Shown piece by piece: positions 59,878 through 64,000 of a stretch of DNA of 64,000 nucleotides. Each line of letters opens with the position of its first letter. The first letter of the stretch is position 1. The position numbers were made by a program, and so were the translations under genes. Origin of the DNA: G963701675 sp963701675 (GTDB taxonomy: Bacteria > Planctomycetota > Planctomycetia > Gemmatales > Gemmataceae); assembly GCA_963701675.1 (NCBI GenBank), contig OY969623.1, positions 310,001 to 374,000 on the forward strand, written 5' to 3'. The notes under the pieces are model-generated. The model had not been told where the DNA came from, ran no database searches, and saw only the letters and a list, made by a program, of their open reading frames with translations.

Positions 59878-60465
59878 TCACTGTGGTCGGAGATCGCACA
59901 GCTTCTCGAGTAACATCTGAAGGGCCCGATTCAGCCGACGGTTCACCGTCGCCGTCGAGACGCCAAGTACTCGAGCAGCCTCGGGCTGCGACAGCCCCTG
60001 TATCCTCACCAAGTCGAACGCCTCACGCTCGGACTCCGGCAACTGATCGATCACGGCGAACATACGGCGGGAATTTGGCGTCAGTCCCGACTCGCTGCTG
60101 GCCGGCGATGGCACCAACCCCTCGCAAAGCTCACCTACGGCCGGCTGCTCATCTAAGCGGCGGGCCATTTCATTTAGCTCCCAGCGCATGTGTTGACTGG
60201 CTAGGGCAAAAAACTGACGCACCGTCTGTGGGCGAACTTCTCGCAGCGCCTTGAGCAACCGTTCAACCACGGCGCCGAGCATCTCTTCCGCCTGGAGGTT
60301 CAACGGCGGCCGCGTCAGACGGGGGTAGCTTCGGTGCAAGAGCGCGGCGCAGAGCTGGTGCAGCCGGCGGACGGCCCGGTCAAGCAGACCGCGTACGGCG
60401 GAATCGGCAGGTGTGTCATCGGTCAACTCGTCCAAATACTGCTGGACGATGGCCGTAGTGTGCAT
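59878..60465 (-). CDS. ECF-type RNA polymerase sigma factor
   Basis: 195 aa; GGCGGAG precedes ATG 60465. Region 2 spans about 20-95 (EEMLGAVVERLLKALREV...RQFFALASQHMRWELNEMARRLD), and region 4 about 130-190 with PESEREAFDLVRIQGLSQPEAARVLGVSTATVNRRLNRAL, a clear HTH. This is the planctomycete ECF group usually found before a Ser/Thr kinase with TPR or WD repeats, which presumably controls it. No anti-sigma gene is present. Confidence 0.92.
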   Translation of the reverse strand: MHTTAIVQQYLDELTDDTPADSAVRGLLDRAVRRLHQLCAALLHRSYPRLTRPPLNLQAEEMLGAVVERLLKALREVRPQTVRQFFALASQHMRWELNEMARRLDEQPAVGELCEGLVPSPASSESGLTPNSRRMFAVIDQLPESEREAFDLVRIQGLSQPEAARVLGVSTATVNRRLNRALQMLLEKLCDLRPQ

Positions 60466-60631
60466 ACGGGCTCCGCCTGGAGGAAATCGAAGGCATTCGA
60501 AATTATACGGCGGAGAGGTGCAAAGCTGCCACGCTTAGTATTACAGCCGCGGAAGAAGGAGCCAAGGTTCATCCGAAAGGCGAAGTTTGAATGACCGGCA
60601 AGCACAGATCAACAATGACAGGATAACAATC

Positions 60632-61063
60632 ATGAAAGACCAGACTAATGACCAACGTTTATCCAGAGCTAAGAATGTGGCCCTGTGGGCGCTGCAAATC
60701 GTGACCGCGGCCGCCTTCCTTCTGGCCGGCTTCGGCGCACTGTCCGGCCAGCCCATGATGGTGGAGACGTTCGACAAGATCGGCATCGGCCAGTGGTTTC
60801 GATATGTGACCGGCGGCATCGAAGTCATGTCGGCCATCCTGCTCCTGATTCCCCGACTAACGCCAGTGGGAGCGGCGCTCCTAGTTTGCACGATGACCGG
60901 GGCGATCCTGACCCATTTGGTGTTGATCGGCGGCTCGCCATTGCCGGCCCTCGTCTTGTGGTGCTTCGCCGCGATCATTCTGTGGGGCCGGTTCGGAACC
61001 CTGAATGCATGGCTCGGCAAACTGTCCACACCGGCCATGCCTGCGGTGTCACGCGCTCGGTGA
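60632..61063 (+). CDS. DoxX-family membrane protein
   Basis: 143 aa; AGGATAA lies before ATG 60632 (upstream start 60587 possible). Four hydrophobic helices: about 15-35, 55-75, 80-100 and 108-128, with the DoxX pattern AAAFLLAGFGALSGQPMMVETFDKIGIGQWFRYVTGGIEVMSAILLL (split across helices 1-2). DoxX relatives are small quinone-linked or redox-associated membrane proteins. It precedes the dioxygenase gene by 46 bases, in the same direction. Confidence 0.85.
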   Translation: MKDQTNDQRLSRAKNVALWALQIVTAAAFLLAGFGALSGQPMMVETFDKIGIGQWFRYVTGGIEVMSAILLLIPRLTPVGAALLVCTMTGAILTHLVLIGGSPLPALVLWCFAAIILWGRFGTLNAWLGKLSTPAMPAVSRAR

Positions 61064-61109
61064 ATTTCAGCATCGAAGAAACGCATTCTGAATCCATTAG
61101 GAGGAAGAC

Positions 61110-61973
61110 ATGAGTGACTATAACGAACAGACCCTGATGGAAGCGGTTATCAAACGCATTGCCGCAACGCCCGACCCGCGTTTGCGGCAGATCATGACCA
61201 GTCTGGTCAAGCATCTGCACGGCTTTGTGCGCGATGTGCAGCCAACCTGGGAGGAATGGCTGGCCGGTATCCAGTTCCTCACGGCGGTTGGCCAGAAGTG
61301 TGATGACAAGCGGCAGGAGTTCATTCTGCTCTCGGACTCGCTTGGGGTGTCGATGCTGGTCGACCTTATCAGTTATGGCAAGGTTGGCAATGCCACCGAG
61401 TCGACCCTGCTCGGGCCAGCCTTCGTCGAGGGCGCACCGGAACTCCCGCTGGGGAGTAATCTTGCCAAGCACCCAAGCGATGGCGAGCCTTGCGTGATCA
61501 CCGGCAGTGTCGCAAGCCTCGACGGCACCGCGCTGGCCGGCGCAGTGGTGGATTTCTGGGAAGCCGACGGTGACGGGTTCTACGATTTGCAAAAACCCGA
61601 CGGTCTTAACCTGCGGGCGCGGCTGCGGACGGATGCCTCAGGCCAGTTTTGGTTCCGGGCGGTGCCGCCGGCGAACTATGGGATACCAACCGACGGGCCA
61701 GTGGGCGCCATGTTGCGGGCCACCAAGCGGCACAACATGCGCGCCGCGCATTTACATTTCATGATCAGCGCCCCAGGGCATCAGCGACTAGTGACGCAGT
61801 TGTTCGTCACAGGCGACCAATACCTCGATTCGGATGCGGTGTTTGGGGTGAAAGAATCGTTGGTGGTCGACTGTGAGCGCGTGAAGACGCATGAAGAAGC
61901 GGCGAAATACCAGGTCGAAGCGCCGTTTTATCGTATGCACTACGACTTTGTGCTCAAGCCTGCCCAGGCATGA
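61110..61973 (+). CDS. Intradiol ring-cleavage dioxygenase (catechol/hydroxyquinol type)
   Basis: 287 aa; AGGAGGA precedes ATG 61110. The N-terminal helical dimer domain (about 1-100) is followed by the beta-sandwich with iron ligands Tyr158 (FYDLQ), Tyr190 (NYGIPTDGP), His214 and His216 (AAHLHFM). Spacings agree with catechol 1,2-dioxygenase (Tyr164, Tyr200, His224, His226). It opens an aromatic diol between the hydroxyls. Without a muconate cycloisomerase or maleylacetate reductase gene nearby the substrate stays open; hydroxyquinol is possible from the length and N-terminal domain. Confidence 0.9.
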   Translation: MSDYNEQTLMEAVIKRIAATPDPRLRQIMTSLVKHLHGFVRDVQPTWEEWLAGIQFLTAVGQKCDDKRQEFILLSDSLGVSMLVDLISYGKVGNATESTLLGPAFVEGAPELPLGSNLAKHPSDGEPCVITGSVASLDGTALAGAVVDFWEADGDGFYDLQKPDGLNLRARLRTDASGQFWFRAVPPANYGIPTDGPVGAMLRATKRHNMRAAHLHFMISAPGHQRLVTQLFVTGDQYLDSDAVFGVKESLVVDCERVKTHEEAAKYQVEAPFYRMHYDFVLKPAQA

Positions 61974-62018
61974 CGCGACGGCATAACGATGCTCGACCCA
62001 TCACACGAAGGAGATGGC

Positions 62019-62682
62019 ATGGCAACCGCAAGGGAACTTCCCGTCGATGTGTATCCCGAAACCCTCTCGCGCTTGCCGCCGCTGAAACGCGAGACCTTGA
62101 ACGAGGCACAGCAAAAGGCGTACGACGCGGTGACGGCGCCACGTTCGGGACGCTTGAATCTCGCGGGCATCAAGGGGCCTGGCGGAGTGATCCTGCGCAT
62201 GCCCAAGCTCGCCAAGTCCCTAGGCGACGTCAACCGCGTGCTGCGTTCCGAGCTGGGGCTTGATGCGCGCTTGGTGGAGTTAACCATTCTCGCCACCGCG
62301 CGGGAGATGCAAAGCCAGTTCGAGTGGGCCATGCATGAACCGGTGGCGCTGGAGGTGGGTGTTCCCGCTGCGACCATCGACATGATCCGCCACGGCAAGC
62401 CGCTTGCAGATGTACCAGAAAAAGAAGCTGCGCTTATTCATCTCGCGCGAGGCGGTGGGGGCGAAGCAGGTTACGCCAGCGACGTACGCGACAGCCCTGA
62501 CGCTTTTTGGCGAAGAAGAGTTACTTCACTACAGCGTGTTGATCGCCAGCTACGCGCAGGGCGCGATTCTGCTTTGCATCGTGGGGCAGGAATTGCACGA
62601 TCACCAGTCGCCGGGATTGCCGGAGCAGGAAAAGCAACCCAAACCCGGGAACGCTGTGACAAGTCCGTCAAACGCTCGGTGA
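62019..62682 (+). pseudogene. Carboxymuconolactone decarboxylase-like gene with frameshift
   Basis: GAAGGAGA precedes ATG 62019. Frame 1 reads the family N-terminus: RLPPLKRETLNEAQQKAYDAV, GPGGVILRMPKLAKSLGDVNRVLR and ELTILATAREMQSQFEWAMHEPVAL, to LIHLAR near 62445. The homologous continuation, EAVGAKQV...YATALTLFGEEELLHYSVLIASYAQGAILL, is in the next frame up to 62682. A change in the CG-rich GCGCGAGGCG word explains it. The family has AhpD-like catalytic or structural roles; here it presumably belonged with the dioxygenase. Confidence 0.8.
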
Positions 62683-62713
62683 ACGAAGGATTGAAAAAAG
62701 AGGAGATAGCATC

Positions 62714-64000
62714 ATGTCTCGACAACTCTTCACAAGTATCGTTGTGCCGGCGGTGGTAATGGCATCGCTCGTGATGGCCGAATCGGCCGGGGCGCAGTTT
62801 CCTCCGCCCGGACCTCCGCCCGGACCACCGCCTGGATCCCCACCAGGCCCTCCGCCTATGATGCGCCCGCCCGGGCCTCCGCCGATGGCGCACCCGCCAG
62901 CGCCTCAGGCGCCACGCCAGGTCGGGCCACCTCGGATGGCCCGACCGGGTGGAGCGCAGCCTCCCGTCAGCGTCAGGTCGCCGTTGCCCCGGGGCGGTAG
63001 GCCAGGCGGCTTGACCCCGCCAGTGGCCAACCGAGGCTGGGCCCCTCCGGGGGCGAACCGGATCGAGCCGGGGAATCGCGGCAACCCCATCATCAATAAC
63101 CCCCGGACTGACATCGCCTCCGGCGGCGTCAGCAGCCGCCGCGTGAGCGACTTCGCGGGCGGCTGGACAGGATTGCATGCGGCTGCGGACGCCGTCAATC
63201 GGTACGACTTGTCGCGGGGAATGTCCTCGGCGGCGGACACCGCCAAAGACTTGTATGACCGCGAGTACGCACGGGATGTCCTCACCCGATGGCCGTGGTG
63301 GTACGGATGGGTCTCCGGGTCGGGTAGCGGCTATAGCGGATCGGGTAGCGGCTACAGCAACCCCTACACCACGGATGCCGGGCAGGGTAACGATTCGAGC
63401 GCCAACGCAGCGTCGCAGGGGCGGAACGCCTCGGAGGCGACCTCGGAGGCCAGCAAAGAGGATGCGGCAAGCACCGAAATGGAGACGGCGGCGGCCAAGC
63501 GGTACATGGAATTGGCGCTCCGGGCCTTCCAAGACGGTGACTACGCCGGCGCCCAAACGGGGTGCGAGCGAGCCATCCGCCTAGTGCCCGGTAACACCGA
63601 CGTGCACGAGTTCTGCGCCCTGTGCCAGTTCGCCCAGGCCAAGTCCAAGGACGCGGCCGCTACCCTCCACGCGGTTCTTGCCGCCGGGCCCGGCTGGGAC
63701 TGGAACACTCTCAGCTCGTTGTACACGAACGCTCAGACCTACACCAAGCAGCTACGAGATCTTGAGCTGCACGTGAGGGAGCACCCGAAGGACGCGGCGG
63801 GGCGTTTCGTGCTTGCGTACCACTACCTCGTTCTCGACGAGCGCGACGCCGCTGTGGGTCAGCTGCAGGAGGTCGTCAAGCTGCAGCCCAACGACCAGGT
63901 GTCGGCGGGCATCCTGAAGACGCTCGAGAAAGCGCGGAAGGACAAGATCAAAGCGCCGCCCGAGAAGCCGGCGCCGGCGCTAGCGCCCCGCCGAACGATC
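62714..64000 (+). CDS. Secreted proline-rich TPR protein, 3' end off the window
   Basis: GAGGAGA lies 8 bases before ATG 62714, and the frame stays open for 429 codons to the edge. A signal peptide covers about residues 1-28 (hydrophobic VVPAVVMASLVMA, then AESAGAQ). Residues 30-75 are tandem PPPG repeats (PPGPPPG-type), followed by a Pro/Arg/Gly-rich segment to about 130, a Trp-rich turn (RWPWWYGW) near 190, a Ser/Gly-rich linker, and from about 260 TPR-like helices (YMELALRAFQDGDYAGAQTGCERAIRLVP). Such exported TPR proteins are typical of planctomycetes. Function unknown. Confidence 0.85.
   Translation, partial: MSRQLFTSIVVPAVVMASLVMAESAGAQFPPPGPPPGPPPGSPPGPPPMMRPPGPPPMAHPPAPQAPRQVGPPRMARPGGAQPPVSVRSPLPRGGRPGGLTPPVANRGWAPPGANRIEPGNRGNPIINNPRTDIASGGVSSRRVSDFAGGWTGLHAAADAVNRYDLSRGMSSAADTAKDLYDREYARDVLTRWPWWYGWVSGSGSGYSGSGSGYSNPYTTDAGQGNDSSANAASQGRNASEATSEASKEDAASTEMETAAAKRYMELALRAFQDGDYAGAQTGCERAIRLVPGNTDVHEFCALCQFAQAKSKDAAATLHAVLAAGPGWDWNTLSSLYTNAQTYTKQLRDLELHVREHPKDAAGRFVLAYHYLVLDERDAAVGQLQEVVKLQPNDQVSAGILKTLEKARKDKIKAPPEKPAPALAPRRTI

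Noticed and set aside
62471..63556. Long minus-strand frame of 361 codons
   Set aside because: It is antisense to the proline-rich TPR protein and to the decarboxylase-like gene; its Arg/Pro/Gly-rich composition is what the GC-rich repeat gives in the reverse frame.
1..64000. CRISPR array or cas genes
   Set aside because: No regularly spaced 24-40-bp repeats with unique spacers were seen, and no Cas-like protein is encoded.

Overview
The window looks like DNA from a planctomycete, probably of the Gemmatales or Pirellulales type. The host signals are at the right end and scattered through the rest: a Ser/Thr kinase with a transmembrane segment and TPR repeats next to an ECF-type sigma factor (56.9-60.5 kb), a proline-rich secreted TPR protein (62.7 kb to the edge), a TIGR02996-type protein (15.3-16.1 kb), a planctomycete-type MerR-like DNA-binding protein (36.0-36.3 kb) and several small protein families I associate with this phylum. 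No ribosomal RNA, CRISPR array or complete tRNA gene was found. Family names come from motif recognition by eye; no database search was run.

About 0-56.6 kb is accessory, plasmid- or ICE-like DNA. From the left: a tightly overlapping minus-strand operon of mostly tiny membrane proteins ending in a VirD4/TraG-like coupling ATPase (0-4.9 kb); a ParB-like protein (5 kb); small genes and an orphan DNA methyltransferase (6.2-8.7 kb); a TrwC/TraI-type (MobF) relaxase-helicase (9.2-11.9 kb); ParA, a ribbon-helix-helix partner and a RepA-like initiator (12.4-14.4 kb), followed by six iterons, an AT-rich stretch and a perfect DnaA box. This is a nearly complete plasmid backbone of transfer, partition and replication.

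Next is a six-gene plus-strand operon (16.4-31.0 kb): SNF2-like helicase, DUF262/HNH-like protein, type III-like Mod methylase and Res helicase-nuclease, a protein with a nitrilase-like Glu-Lys-Cys triad, and a Rad50-like ATPase with a zinc-hook CxxC whose gene overlaps the nitrilase-like gene by 4 bases. It is the best candidate here for an undescribed defence system. An 18-bp stem-loop, a VapBC-like toxin-antitoxin pair and a translationally coupled tyrosine recombinase follow.

A 3' fragment of tRNA-Leu(CAG) at 33.7 kb next to a second integrase marks an attachment site. Beyond it lie an orphan methyltransferase with an HTH protein, a set of small hypothetical genes, and a second transfer-like region (39.1-48.0 kb) with its own coupling-type ATPase, membrane proteins and ParB-like protein. 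Part of this module is present twice: one intact copy (39.1-42.0 kb) and one broken by frameshifts and truncation (42.15-42.34 and 44.7-46.0 kb). A broken DUF932 gene and two CxxC zinc-type paralogues follow.

At 52.8-56.6 kb sits a recombinase-in-trio (RIT) element: three overlapping tyrosine recombinase genes inside a 77-bp, 2-mismatch inverted repeat and a second, outer inverted repeat. To its right is chromosome-like DNA with the kinase/sigma pair and a short DoxX, intradiol dioxygenase and carboxymuconolactone decarboxylase-like (frameshifted) cluster. Single-base frameshifts recur (6.8, 44.4, 45.2, 45.8, 51.2 and 62.4 kb); whether they are gene decay or residual assembly indels cannot be decided from the sequence alone.
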